NCBI RefSeq assembly: GCF_049801055.1
Contig: NZ_JBNAGF010000010.1
Coordinates: 62,001-126,000 of the forward strand
Length of the DNA stretch: 64,000 bases
Direction: 5' to 3'
Source of the DNA: JBNAGF01 sp049801055
GTDB taxonomy: Bacteria; Pseudomonadota; Alphaproteobacteria; Rhodobacterales; Rhodobacteraceae
A program made the position numbers and the translations under genes. The notes under the pieces were generated by a model, which did no database searches, was not told where the DNA came from, and was given only the letters and a program-made list of their open reading frames with translations. This document shows, piece by piece, positions 41,664 to 50,332 of the stretch (positions are counted from its first letter, which is position 1; every line of letters starts with the position of its first letter).

Positions 41664-44600
41664 CTAAAGTGCCTCAAGCGAAAGGATGGCCCGGTTTGCA
41701 AGCGCTTGGGCATGCTGGGCGTTTGCGATTTGGATCGCCTTTTCAAAGGCGGCCTTGGCGCCGGACTTATCACCAAGGAAAGCACGAATTTTGCCGTTGA
41801 TCCGATGCAGTTCGGCTTCTGCCCAGTACTCGCCGGTCTTTCCCTGTTCTTCAAAGGCGCGATCGACCGCGTGCTGCGCCGCTTGTGGATCACCTGCCCT
41901 GAGCAGGGCTTTGGCCTGCTCACTGAGATACAGCGTGACCCAGAGCCAGCATCCCTTTTCACGATATCCCGACAGGGCCATGTCAAGTTGGCCGGCCGCG
42001 TTGGGTTCGTCGGTCATGCAGGCAAGAACTGCGTCGTGAATGGATACGAAGTTCTTCCACAACGCCATGTCATGATTGTCGGACAGGCTTCGCATTTCTT
42101 CATTGATTTCCCGGACTCTCTCGATGTCGCCGGTCCAGATCGAATAGGTGACCACGTGGAGATCCGCATAGCAGATCGTGTTGGCGTGCCTGAGTTCACG
42201 GGCCCGGGTCAGAGACCTTTCGACGGTTTTCATTGCCCCGGCTTCGTCACCGCACATCCATTGGGCCAGAAGCATATAGCACCAGATCTGAACTCCGGGA
42301 TCTTGCGCGAACTTTGCCGAAAAATCCACAATGTTTGCCGATTGATACAGGTCGAATGCAACCTGAAGATCCTTGAGTGCTTCGGCGGAGTTGCCTTTGG
42401 CAATGAGCGTTGCCGCCCGCATTCTTCGAGAGATCAGGCGCGGCACGGGGTCGGGTTCATCTGCCATCTCATCGACCAGCCGCGACACGAGTTCAAAGGC
42501 CCGATGCAAATCATTGCGGATGTAGGGCGCGATCCAAGTTCCGTAATAGATGGCGACCTTCAGTTCCGGATCTTGGGTCGCATCAATCCGTTCCAGCGCT
42601 TTCGAAAATGTATCGCTGGCCTCGGCCGATGCATAGCCGTCCTTGGCGATATGGATCTGTGCAAGCTGAACCAAAAGCTCAAGTTCCCGTTCTCGCCAAT
42701 CCGGAGTGTCCAACAACCCAGACACCAGTTTGAGGGCTGCGCGCAGGTGGTTGCCCGCTTCGATAAACGCCGGGCGGGTCTGTGCGGTTTTTGCAGCCTG
42801 TTCCCACAACAGAATGGCCTTTTCCGTCAGGCCGGCCTCGGTGGCATGGTGCGCGACCAATTCGGCCGGAGCGTTGGGATCGGCTTCGAACAAGTCCGTC
42901 AGCCGATGGTGGATCTTCAGTCGGCGGCTTTTCAGAAGGCTTTCGTAAGCGACATCGCGAAGCAGGGCGTGCTTGAAGACATAGGTGGCCTCGGGCGGAG
43001 CACCGCGCCGGAAAACAAGCTCGCTGCGTTCCAGTTGACCAAGGGCCTCATCAAGTGATTTCTCGTCGACGCGGGCGATCTTGGCCAGCGCCGTACGCTC
43101 GAAACTGCGGCCAATGCAGGCCGCCATCTGTGCGATTTCTTTGACCGGCTGCAACCGGTCGATCCGGGCCATCAGGGAATCGTGTAGCGTTGCCGGAATG
43201 GTGACCCGGTCAAGAGGGCCGGCAAGTTCGTAACTGTCCCCGGTTTCGATTAGGTCGCCGGATTCCAAAATGGTTTTGGTGAACTCTTCGATAAACAGCG
43301 GGATTCCATCGGTACGGGCGACGATCTCGGCGATCAAAGCGTCTGGCAGGCTCTTTCCCCGAGTGATCTTTGCCAGAACATTTGAGGTCTGTTCCGATCC
43401 TAGCCGGTTCAAAGTCAGTTTGGATACGATCGGGTGGCCACCAAATCCATGTTCAAAGGTCGGACGGGCTGTAATCAGGATCATCACGCGCTCTGTCGTG
43501 ATCTTGTCCAGACAGGCTTCGAGCATCGCAAGGGTCGAAGCATCGCTCCAATGTGCATCCTCGACGAGCAGAAGCACCGGCTTTTCCCGCGATATCTCTC
43601 GCACTTCGGCCGAGGTTTCCTCCATGATCCGGGTGCGGAGCTGTTGAGGCGACAAGTTGAGTTTCTGCCCGGCCGAACCGGGTTCGATCATCAGCAACTC
43701 GGCAATGATCTGTGGATCGGCGGCGCGTAACAGCGACCCGAGCTTGTCAGTTTTTTGCTGAGTACTGTCAGTTTCCTGAAACCCCAGTGCATGCGAAAGC
43801 TGCCTGATTACCGGATAAAAGCTGGAATCCGTATGGTATGGGGAACAGTAGTAGTTGATCCTGTAGTGGTCAAAGGCCCGGATCTCGTCAATGACTGCCC
43901 GTGTCAGCCGGGATTTTCCAATGCCCGCTTCGCCGGTCAGGACAGTGACCTGCCCTTCGCCGGACATCGCGCGGTGCCAGCGCTCCATGATCAGCGCAAG
44001 TTCGTGGTTGCGTCCGATCATTGGCAGAACCGGGTCGAGATCTTCGGCCTCGTACCTGCTTTCGAGGCTGCGTTCCGCATCTACCAGCCAGGCCTGAACC
44101 GGCTGATCCATACCCTTAATGTCCAGCTCTCCCAGAGTGGTCAGATCAAAGTCAGCATGGATAAGTTGCTGGGAGGCGTTCGACACCACAACCTGACCGG
44201 GTTCCGCAAGTGCCTGTAAACGGGCCGCCAGATTTGGGGTCTCGCCGACGACAGCCTCTTCGCGGGCGGCACCTTCTCCGACCAGATCGCCGACAACGAC
44301 CATACCCGTGGCAGAACCCGCGCGGGCCGACAGGGGTTGCCCGTCGGGCGCCTGCAACTCTGCAACAGACCTGACGATCTCCAGTCCGGAACGGGCCGCG
44401 CGTTTTGCGTCGTCCTCGTGGGCGGTTGGCCAGCCAAAGTAACACAGAACTCCGTCGCCCATGTATTTGGCAACATGACCTTCGTAGCGGGTCACGATAC
44501 CAGCCACTATGTTCTGGTATCGTTTGATTACGTCGCTCATGTCTTCGGGGTCGAGCCGCGCGGACATGGCAGTCGACCCGACAAGATCGACGAACAGAGT

Positions 44601-44849
44601 TGTCATGTGACGACGTTCCGCCTCGCGCGCAGTGTTGTCTGCTTCGGACGCGTCGGATGTTGGCGCGGAAGGCTGCTTATCTTCGATGGCAGCACGCAAC
44701 CGCTTGCGAGCCCCCAGCGAAAGGCCGATTTCGCGCATGTCCTCGTCGGTCAGGTCAAAGATGACATCCAGATCAATGTCATTTTCTGTAAGCAGTTCCT
44801 CGAGTTTCCCGAGGCCCTGTTGCGACAGCCATTTACCTAAATCGGACAT
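41664..44849 (-). CDS. SAM - class III adenylate cyclase - AAA ATPase - TPR signalling protein
   Basis: 1061 aa from MSDLGKWLSQQGL; a GTG 36 nt upstream is possible. SAM domain at ~3-55 (LGKLEELLTENDIDLDVIFDL), then a class III cyclase at ~80-245 with both metal aspartates (TTLFVDLVGSTAMS; KYMGDGVLCYFG) and the NLAARL transition-state Arg. A P-loop ATPase (VLTGEAGIGKSRLTR near 300) is followed by a regulatory domain and, from ~600, TPR-like repeats to the end. The cyclase and ATPase motifs are intact, so cyclic-nucleotide production tied to ATP-dependent sensing is likely. Soluble; trigger unknown. Confidence 0.88.
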   Translation of the reverse strand: MSDLGKWLSQQGLGKLEELLTENDIDLDVIFDLTDEDMREIGLSLGARKRLRAAIEDKQPSAPTSDASEADNTAREAERRHMTTLFVDLVGSTAMSARLDPEDMSDVIKRYQNIVAGIVTRYEGHVAKYMGDGVLCYFGWPTAHEDDAKRAARSGLEIVRSVAELQAPDGQPLSARAGSATGMVVVGDLVGEGAAREEAVVGETPNLAARLQALAEPGQVVVSNASQQLIHADFDLTTLGELDIKGMDQPVQAWLVDAERSLESRYEAEDLDPVLPMIGRNHELALIMERWHRAMSGEGQVTVLTGEAGIGKSRLTRAVIDEIRAFDHYRINYYCSPYHTDSSFYPVIRQLSHALGFQETDSTQQKTDKLGSLLRAADPQIIAELLMIEPGSAGQKLNLSPQQLRTRIMEETSAEVREISREKPVLLLVEDAHWSDASTLAMLEACLDKITTERVMILITARPTFEHGFGGHPIVSKLTLNRLGSEQTSNVLAKITRGKSLPDALIAEIVARTDGIPLFIEEFTKTILESGDLIETGDSYELAGPLDRVTIPATLHDSLMARIDRLQPVKEIAQMAACIGRSFERTALAKIARVDEKSLDEALGQLERSELVFRRGAPPEATYVFKHALLRDVAYESLLKSRRLKIHHRLTDLFEADPNAPAELVAHHATEAGLTEKAILLWEQAAKTAQTRPAFIEAGNHLRAALKLVSGLLDTPDWRERELELLVQLAQIHIAKDGYASAEASDTFSKALERIDATQDPELKVAIYYGTWIAPYIRNDLHRAFELVSRLVDEMADEPDPVPRLISRRMRAATLIAKGNSAEALKDLQVAFDLYQSANIVDFSAKFAQDPGVQIWCYMLLAQWMCGDEAGAMKTVERSLTRARELRHANTICYADLHVVTYSIWTGDIERVREINEEMRSLSDNHDMALWKNFVSIHDAVLACMTDEPNAAGQLDMALSGYREKGCWLWVTLYLSEQAKALLRAGDPQAAQHAVDRAFEEQGKTGEYWAEAELHRINGKIRAFLGDKSGAKAAFEKAIQIANAQHAQALANRAILSLEAL

Positions 44850-45034
44850 CAGGAGACGGGGTCCTTTCCTATGGCCAACCCGCACAGTGTTCCCGATCGC
44901 GCGCCATAGGGCAATGAATTTCCCCGGTAATTGGAATCTGACAATTAGAGCAGGAGCAGTTGAAAGCGGCCTTGGGTGGACAGATCGCTACTTTGCCCCC
45001 TAGGTTGGCGGGTTCGTTGAAGAGGGAACATTTG

Positions 45035-45445
45035 ATGAGTTTGGATGCAGCGACGTTCGACAAGATGACCGAAGCGTATACGGCAGCGTGGAATTCGGGA
45101 AACCCTGAGGCGGTGGCAAACCACTACGCGGCCGGAAAGGGGATCACGATCAACCGTGGTGAGAACCAATTTGGTCGCGCGGCAATGATCAACATGGCCG
45201 GGGGCTTCATGGCGTCGTTTCCGGATCTGAAGCTTTACAGAGATTTCATAAGACTGGCGGGGGACCGTGCGATTTTTGGCTGGACGCTCGAGGGCCATCA
45301 TTCGGAAACAGGCAACCTGGTCCGGGCAAGCGGCTGGGAAGAGTGGGAATTGGACGAAAACTGCATGATCACCAACTCGCTCGGATGGTTTGATGCGGTG
45401 GATTACGAACGACAGGTATCCGGCAACGCGAGTGACAAAGGTTGA
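45035..45445 (+). CDS. SnoaL-like/NTF2-fold protein
   Basis: 136 aa with AGAGGGA upstream of the ATG. The NTF2-like order is visible: MTEAYTAAWNSGNPEAVANHYA, GRAAMINMAGGFMASFPDLKL, then strands DRAIFGWTLEGHH and ASGWEEWELDENCM. SnoaL-type proteins are isomerase/cyclase-like or ligand-binding. Single-gene unit. Substrate unknown. Confidence 0.85.
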   Translation: MSLDAATFDKMTEAYTAAWNSGNPEAVANHYAAGKGITINRGENQFGRAAMINMAGGFMASFPDLKLYRDFIRLAGDRAIFGWTLEGHHSETGNLVRASGWEEWELDENCMITNSLGWFDAVDYERQVSGNASDKG

Positions 45446-45631
45446 TTTGCAGCCCGAAGGCTGTCGGGGAACCTGCGGCCTAGACACGATCGTTGTCGGA
45501 ACATGCTGTCACCGGGGTGCTGTCTCAGAAAAGATTGGATTTTTTCTCGAAAGTCCGCAAAAGTTGTGCCACTGCTCGCTAAATGTTTTCGAATGAAAGC
45601 AAATTCCTGCTCATCGCTCTGGGAGGTTTCG

Positions 45632-47554
45632 ATGCTTCGCCTGCTCTTGTCGACAACAATACTTCTGGCTTCCGCTCAATTCGCCGCGGCTGACGGCGCG
45701 CCCAGTGCCGCAGCGGCCGAGGGCACGTTCAAGGATAAACCGTTTTCGCCCTATGCGAACCGGACGTTCCCGGAGCGCCCTCTTTGGGGAGAAACGCATC
45801 TGCACACCGGGTTGTCTCTGGATGCAGGAGCATTCGGCAATATCCTTCGGCCGGATGACGCGTGGCGATTTGCCAAGGGTGAGCAGATCACCTCTTCGAC
45901 AGGTCAGCCGGTGAAACTGAGCCGACCGCTCGACTGGATGGTTCTGACTGACCATACCGACCTCATGGGGTTTGCCCCGGATCTTCAGGCAGGTAAGCCG
46001 GAAATCCTCGCGGATCCGAAGGGTCGGGAATGGTATGAGGGATACACGGCCGGTGGTGAAGCCGCAGGAAAATCGGCCTTTGACCTGATCACGAATTTTG
46101 CGCAAATGACGCTTCCGCCTGCGATCGTGGATGCATATAGCCCGGGCGCGGACGCGTTTTCCTATGTCTGGGAAGAAATCGTTCTTGCCGCCGAACGCCA
46201 CAATGATCCCGGCACCTTTACGGCCTTTATCGGCTTTGAGTGGACGTCAGTTCCAAAGGGGTTCAATCTTCATAGAAATGTCGTTTTGCGCGACGGCCCA
46301 ATGCGGGCCTTGCAAGTTGTTCCGCCAGTAACCCAGCCGCCATTGGGGGACACCAACCCGCTGACGCTGTACAAGTGGCTTGAGGACTATCAGGAAAAAA
46401 CCGGGGGACGTGCCGTCGCATTCTCGCATAACGGCAACATGTCCAACGGCTGGATGTTTCCCACCGAAGGAACCTACCACGGCGGACAGGTTGACGAGAA
46501 TTACGTGACCCTGCGTGCGAAATGGGAGCCGCATTACGAGATCACCCAAATCAAGGGCGATGGCGAAGCCCATCCAAAGTTGAGTCCGAACGACGAGTTC
46601 GCGGATTACGAAAATTGGGACGTGGGCAATCTCGATCTGACTGAACTCAAGACCGACGAAATGCTGGCAGGGGAGTATGCCCGCGAGGCTCTGAAACAAG
46701 GGCTGGCGCTTGAGGCAAAGCTGGGCGTGAACCCTTACAAGTTCGGGCTCGGCGGGGCGACCGACAGCCATACAGGCCTTACCACGGCGGAGGAAGAAAA
46801 CTTCTTTTCGAAGTCCGTCAGTGTAGAGCCATCGCCGACACGCATTGAGCATCCGTTCATTGAAAGCAAGCTCGGCAAGATCGACGGACATAAGCTGGTC
46901 GCATCGGGGTACACCGCGGTGTGGGCAACGGAAAACACTCGTGCAGCGATCTTTGACGCGTTCAAACGGCGCGAGACTTATGCAACCACCGGACCGCGCA
47001 TCGGTTTGCGCTTCTTTGGCGGCTGGAACTTTACCGATGACGACCTCCGCACCCGGTCGCCTGCGGTTGCCGGCTATGAAAAGGGTGTCCCTATGGGCGG
47101 GGATATGCGCCCGCGCGAAGGGGAGGCGGCACCCTCATTCCTGTTGTTCGCCCTGCGGGACCCGATAGGCGCAAATCTGGATCGGATGCAGATCGTGAAG
47201 GGCTGGATGACAGCCGACGGTCTGCTGGAGGAGAAGGTTTACGACGTTGCATGGTCGGACGGTCGCGAACAGGATGCCAATGGCAAGGTGCCCGAGGTAG
47301 GAAACACGGTCGATCTCGAAACTGCCAGCTGGTCGAACACGATCGGGTCCTCAGAGCTGACAGCGGTTTGGACCGACCCGGATTTCGACCCGGCTGAACG
47401 GGCGTTCTACTATGTTCGTGTTCTGGAAATCCCGACCCCGCGCTGGGTGGTTTATGACAAGGTCCGCTTTGGGATTGAGCTTCCGTCGGAAGCGCAACTC
47501 ATCCATCAGGAACGCGCATATTCCTCTCCGATCTGGTATACGCCCCAGGGGTGA
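45632..47554 (+). CDS. secreted DUF3604 domain protein
   Basis: 640 aa with GGGAGG ahead of the ATG and signal peptide MLRLLLSTTILLASAQFAAA. The family's PHP-like metal motifs are visible: WGETHLHTGLSLDAG near residue 55, LTDHTDLMGFAP near 107, and FSHNGNMSNGWMFP near 267. Other histidines (GATDSHTG near 375) fit a metal-dependent hydrolase. Function is not established for the family; members are often near sulfatases or phosphatases. Ends before a hairpin at 47596. Confidence 0.88.
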   Translation: MLRLLLSTTILLASAQFAAADGAPSAAAAEGTFKDKPFSPYANRTFPERPLWGETHLHTGLSLDAGAFGNILRPDDAWRFAKGEQITSSTGQPVKLSRPLDWMVLTDHTDLMGFAPDLQAGKPEILADPKGREWYEGYTAGGEAAGKSAFDLITNFAQMTLPPAIVDAYSPGADAFSYVWEEIVLAAERHNDPGTFTAFIGFEWTSVPKGFNLHRNVVLRDGPMRALQVVPPVTQPPLGDTNPLTLYKWLEDYQEKTGGRAVAFSHNGNMSNGWMFPTEGTYHGGQVDENYVTLRAKWEPHYEITQIKGDGEAHPKLSPNDEFADYENWDVGNLDLTELKTDEMLAGEYAREALKQGLALEAKLGVNPYKFGLGGATDSHTGLTTAEEENFFSKSVSVEPSPTRIEHPFIESKLGKIDGHKLVASGYTAVWATENTRAAIFDAFKRRETYATTGPRIGLRFFGGWNFTDDDLRTRSPAVAGYEKGVPMGGDMRPREGEAAPSFLLFALRDPIGANLDRMQIVKGWMTADGLLEEKVYDVAWSDGREQDANGKVPEVGNTVDLETASWSNTIGSSELTAVWTDPDFDPAERAFYYVRVLEIPTPRWVVYDKVRFGIELPSEAQLIHQERAYSSPIWYTPQG

Positions 47555-47595
47555 TCCGACCATTCGGAGTTGCTCCGGCTTTCGATCAATCACAT

Positions 47596-47621
47596 TGCCC
47601 GCTCCGGATACGGGGCGGGCA
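47596..47621. terminator. shared hairpin between convergent genes
   Basis: TGCCCGCTCC pairs with GGGGCGGGCA (one G-U) around GGATAC, between the ends of the DUF3604 and methyltransferase genes. The tail is only weakly T-rich. Could stop transcription from both sides. Confidence 0.55.
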
Positions 47622-47647
47622 TTATCAATTTGCGGCTATTTGGCGAT

Positions 47648-48316
47648 CTACAGGATCTCGACCGCGACCTGCATATTTGAGAAGGCGATGTATTTGTAGG
47701 TGATCTTGTGTTTCTTGCAGACTTCCTGCCAGGCTTTATACTCGCCGTTTTTCCAGTTCGGATATCCGTAATACTCATCGAAAACCACGACGCTTCCGGA
47801 AACCAGTCTTGGCGCAATGTTCTGAAGAACGAACAACGCGCTTTCGTACGTGTCGCAATCAACATGGCAAAGGCGAATGTCACCGCTGTGCTTCTTGAGG
47901 AACGGTGGGAGAGTCTTGTCGAACCAACCTTTGTGAAGGGTCACGTTCTCACTGACTTTCGGCATTTGCCCACCCAAATCAAATGCGCCTTTGGGCAGAT
48001 GATACCCCGTCCAATCTTCCGCCAGCCCTTCGAAACTGTCGAAACCGTGCAGCTCTTGATCAGGGAACAGCTTGGAGAAGTGATTGATAGACTTGCCTTT
48101 GAAAACACCAAACTCAAGAAACAACCCGTTTTCGAGATTTGCCGAGGCTGCAGCATAGTTCCAGAGCGATTTGCCTGTCTCGAAGATCATCGCCGTTCCA
48201 AGATTTTCCTGTGCATACTCGGCAGAGTCGATGATCGAGCGTTCGCGTAGCACATGGTAGACGCTCAACTTGTAGGGTGCGTTGCCCAGTAGCCTGGCAA
48301 GCCGACGTTCATTCAT
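47648..48316 (-). CDS. TylF/MycF-like class I methyltransferase
   Basis: 222 aa from an ATG with GGAG six bases upstream (an ATG 12 nt earlier lacks such a site, and a longer frame to 48463 is possible but unlikely). SAM-binding start FLEFGVFKGKSINHFS near residue 70, acidic strand LHGFDSFEGLAEDW, then CHVDCDTYESALFVL and VVVFDEYYGYPNWKNGE. Metal-dependent O-methyltransferases of macrolide sugars share this core, as do many small-molecule methyltransferases of surface polymers. Stand-alone gene; substrate unknown. Confidence 0.85.
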   Translation of the reverse strand: MNERRLARLLGNAPYKLSVYHVLRERSIIDSAEYAQENLGTAMIFETGKSLWNYAAASANLENGLFLEFGVFKGKSINHFSKLFPDQELHGFDSFEGLAEDWTGYHLPKGAFDLGGQMPKVSENVTLHKGWFDKTLPPFLKKHSGDIRLCHVDCDTYESALFVLQNIAPRLVSGSVVVFDEYYGYPNWKNGEYKAWQEVCKKHKITYKYIAFSNMQVAVEIL

Positions 48317-48590
48317 CTGGATCTCCATCACTGGGTTCTGATGCTCAATGGTCGTTGTGGGTCTTTGCTCAAAACCTGCACCAATGCCTATCTCTGCCCA
48401 AACATAATTGGGTTCGTTTGACGCGGTAGGTTTCAGCTGTGCCCAATTGGCACCGGTGGGCAATTCGTCTTCGCCCCATGTGTCGTAGGGGCAAGGCTGG
48501 CCGATCTAACCGGTGCAGGTTTCTTTCGGGGCCGGGACATCCTTGATCTGACGAATTTCAATAGATGACTGTCCGGTGCAAGATTTCGTT

Positions 48591-48618
48591 TTGGATTGTA
48601 ACTGGATTATCCTACTAT
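48591..48618 (+). promoter_or_regulatory. candidate promoter of amt
   Basis: TTGGAT at 48591-48596 and TACTAT at 48613-48618, 16 nt apart, 58 nt upstream of the amt GTG. Weak -35 but good -10 and spacing. Confidence 0.35.
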
Positions 48619-48675
48619 ACCTGAGCCAGACCAAAACTGAACCAAAAAGCTTGTGCAGCAAGCTAAGGAGGAATA

Positions 48676-50061
48676 GTGGAAGAGCAACTGGCCGCGCTAA
48701 CGACGCAGCTCGAGGAGCTGAAAACCGCTGCCTCGGTAACCAACAGGATCTTTGCCGAGGCTTACTACTATCTGACGATCCCCTTGATGATACTAATCCA
48801 CGCAGGCTTTCTGGCCTACGAGATGGGGGCTTCGCGTACAAAAAACGTGCTTTCATCAGGGGTTAAGAACATTCTGGCTTTCGCCTTTATGCTACCGACA
48901 TTCTGGTATTTTGGCTGGTGGGTCTATTGGGGTTTCCCGACAGGACTGCCGGGCGCACCCGGACCCAACGGAATTTCCGGGGTGGAGTATGCAAATTCCA
49001 TCGCCCTGCCATGGGTGGAGTACATGGGGCCGAACATCGCCGACAACGCGTCAGGTGTGTTCTGGGGGGCTTTTGCCATGTTTGCTGCCACCACGGCGTC
49101 GATCATGTCGGGTGCCGTGATCGAGCGGATCCAGACCGTAGGTTTCGTTCTGCTTGCCATCGTCCTTGGTTCCTTTGCCTGGGTTGTAGCTGCGGCCTGG
49201 GGATGGCACGCGGACGGATGGCTGGTCCAGAATTGGGGCCTGCATGACTTTGGGGCTGCTGGCCTTGTACATGCCGTTGCCGGGTTCTTTGCACTTGGCG
49301 TTCTGATCAATCTCGGGCCGCGCATCGGCAAGTTCAACAGTGACGGGACATCGAACCATATTGCCGGTCACAACATGCCGCTTACCTGTGTGGGGCTGAT
49401 GCTGATTATCGCGGGTTTCTGGGGTTTCCTCATGGCGTGCGTCATCATACCAGGCGAGGGATGGTCCTGGTTCGGAGACAAGCTGGCCACGATCTACGGG
49501 ACACCGATCACGCTGTCGTCCCTGGCCTTCAACATCCTGATGGGTATGGCTGGCGGTACCATCGGCGCCTGGATCCTGACGCGCGATCCGTTCTGGATGA
49601 TGTCAGGAATGCTTGCCGGGATCATCTCGGTGGCGTCCGGGCTCGATATCTATTGGCCGGGCCTGACGTTCCTGATTGCCATGGGGGCCGGGCTGTTGCT
49701 GGCACCTGCTGCCAACATGTTGGAACGCATGGGCATCGATGATGCAGTAGGGGCCGTGACAGTGCATGGCACCATTGGCTTGTATGGCCTGATCGCACTT
49801 GGCGTTTTTGCAGCGGGTTACCCCTCGCTACAGGGTGCTGCAGGCGAAGCGCCGACTATTTCGCTGATGGGGCAGATCGTCGGGGCGGTGGTCTTCTTCC
49901 TGTTGGGCTTCGTCCCGGGCTATGTCTGCTCCTTCATCCTGAAGGTGCTGGGCCTGTTGCGTGTACCCGCAAATGCCGAAGAACATGGGTTGGATCCGGT
50001 CAAGGTGGCTTCGTCCGCCTATCCCGAGGGCATCCCGATCTCAGCGCCTCCCGCCATCTAA
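48676..50061 (+). CDS. amt: ammonium transporter of a divergent type with N-terminal coiled coil
   Basis: 461 aa from a GTG with AAGGAGGA upstream. A ~25-residue leader (EEQLAALTTQLEELKTAAS) forms a heptad helix instead of a signal peptide. The Amt core is present: twin-His positions survive in FGAAGLVHAVAGFFALG and AVTVHGTIGLYGLIALG, plus GAVIERIQTVGF where AERxx is usual and GAAGMLAGIISVASGLDIY-like region. It imports ammonium or perhaps methylammonium. No glnK follows; instead a 56-aa membrane gene does. Its place before the methylamine genes fits nitrogen recapture; substrate preference is not shown. Confidence 0.85.
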   Translation: MEEQLAALTTQLEELKTAASVTNRIFAEAYYYLTIPLMILIHAGFLAYEMGASRTKNVLSSGVKNILAFAFMLPTFWYFGWWVYWGFPTGLPGAPGPNGISGVEYANSIALPWVEYMGPNIADNASGVFWGAFAMFAATTASIMSGAVIERIQTVGFVLLAIVLGSFAWVVAAAWGWHADGWLVQNWGLHDFGAAGLVHAVAGFFALGVLINLGPRIGKFNSDGTSNHIAGHNMPLTCVGLMLIIAGFWGFLMACVIIPGEGWSWFGDKLATIYGTPITLSSLAFNILMGMAGGTIGAWILTRDPFWMMSGMLAGIISVASGLDIYWPGLTFLIAMGAGLLLAPAANMLERMGIDDAVGAVTVHGTIGLYGLIALGVFAAGYPSLQGAAGEAPTISLMGQIVGAVVFFLLGFVPGYVCSFILKVLGLLRVPANAEEHGLDPVKVASSAYPEGIPISAPPAI

Positions 50062-50085
50062 TCGTGACAAGGAAAGGAACAAATC

Positions 50086-50256
50086 ATGGGATTTCCATTT
50101 AGCGAACCGACATGGGATGTCGTGACCGGTGCCATGTATATGGGGGCAGGGTCATCCATGCCTTCTATCTTTACGTGGGTGTCAATTGTCGCGTGTGTCT
50201 GGGCGCTTTGGGCCGGAAACAGGAAAGAGCACAGTCTCTATTCCGAGTATCACTAA
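50086..50256 (+). CDS. 56-aa single-span membrane protein downstream of amt
   Basis: Starts 24 nt after amt with GGAAAGGAAC before the ATG and ends at 50256. Sequence runs MGFPFSEPTWDVVTGAMYMG, then a membrane helix (SIFTWVSIVACVWALWAG) and a charged end (NRKEHSLYSEYH). It was too short for standard gene lists. The close spacing, good ribosome site and terminator after it indicate a two-gene unit with amt. It may be a subunit or regulator of the transporter, like other small transporter-bound proteins; that is inference. Confidence 0.75.
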   Translation: MGFPFSEPTWDVVTGAMYMGAGSSMPSIFTWVSIVACVWALWAGNRKEHSLYSEYH

Positions 50257-50279
50257 GACTTAGAATCAAAAGAATGTAT

Positions 50280-50310
50280 CGGGCCGCCCGGAGCGGCCCG
50301 ATTGATTTTC
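50280..50310 (+). terminator. rho-independent terminator of the amt unit
   Basis: CGGGCCGC and GCGGCCCG form an 8-bp stem around CCGGA, followed by ATTGATTTT. Sits 24 nt after the small-protein stop and separates the unit from the P450 gene. Confidence 0.85.
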
Positions 50311-50332
50311 CTCCCATGAGGAAAAGTTGTTG

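Noticed and set aside
41706..43058. 450-aa + strand frame
   Set aside because: Antisense of the TPR part of the cyclase protein.
48317..48463. N-terminal extension of the TylF-like methyltransferase
   Set aside because: No ribosome site or family pattern there; GGAG before the ATG at 48316 decides the start.
48448..48465. sigma54-like TTGGCAC...GGCAA element before amt
   Set aside because: GG-GC spacing is one base short of the -24/-12 consensus and the site is over 200 nt from the start.
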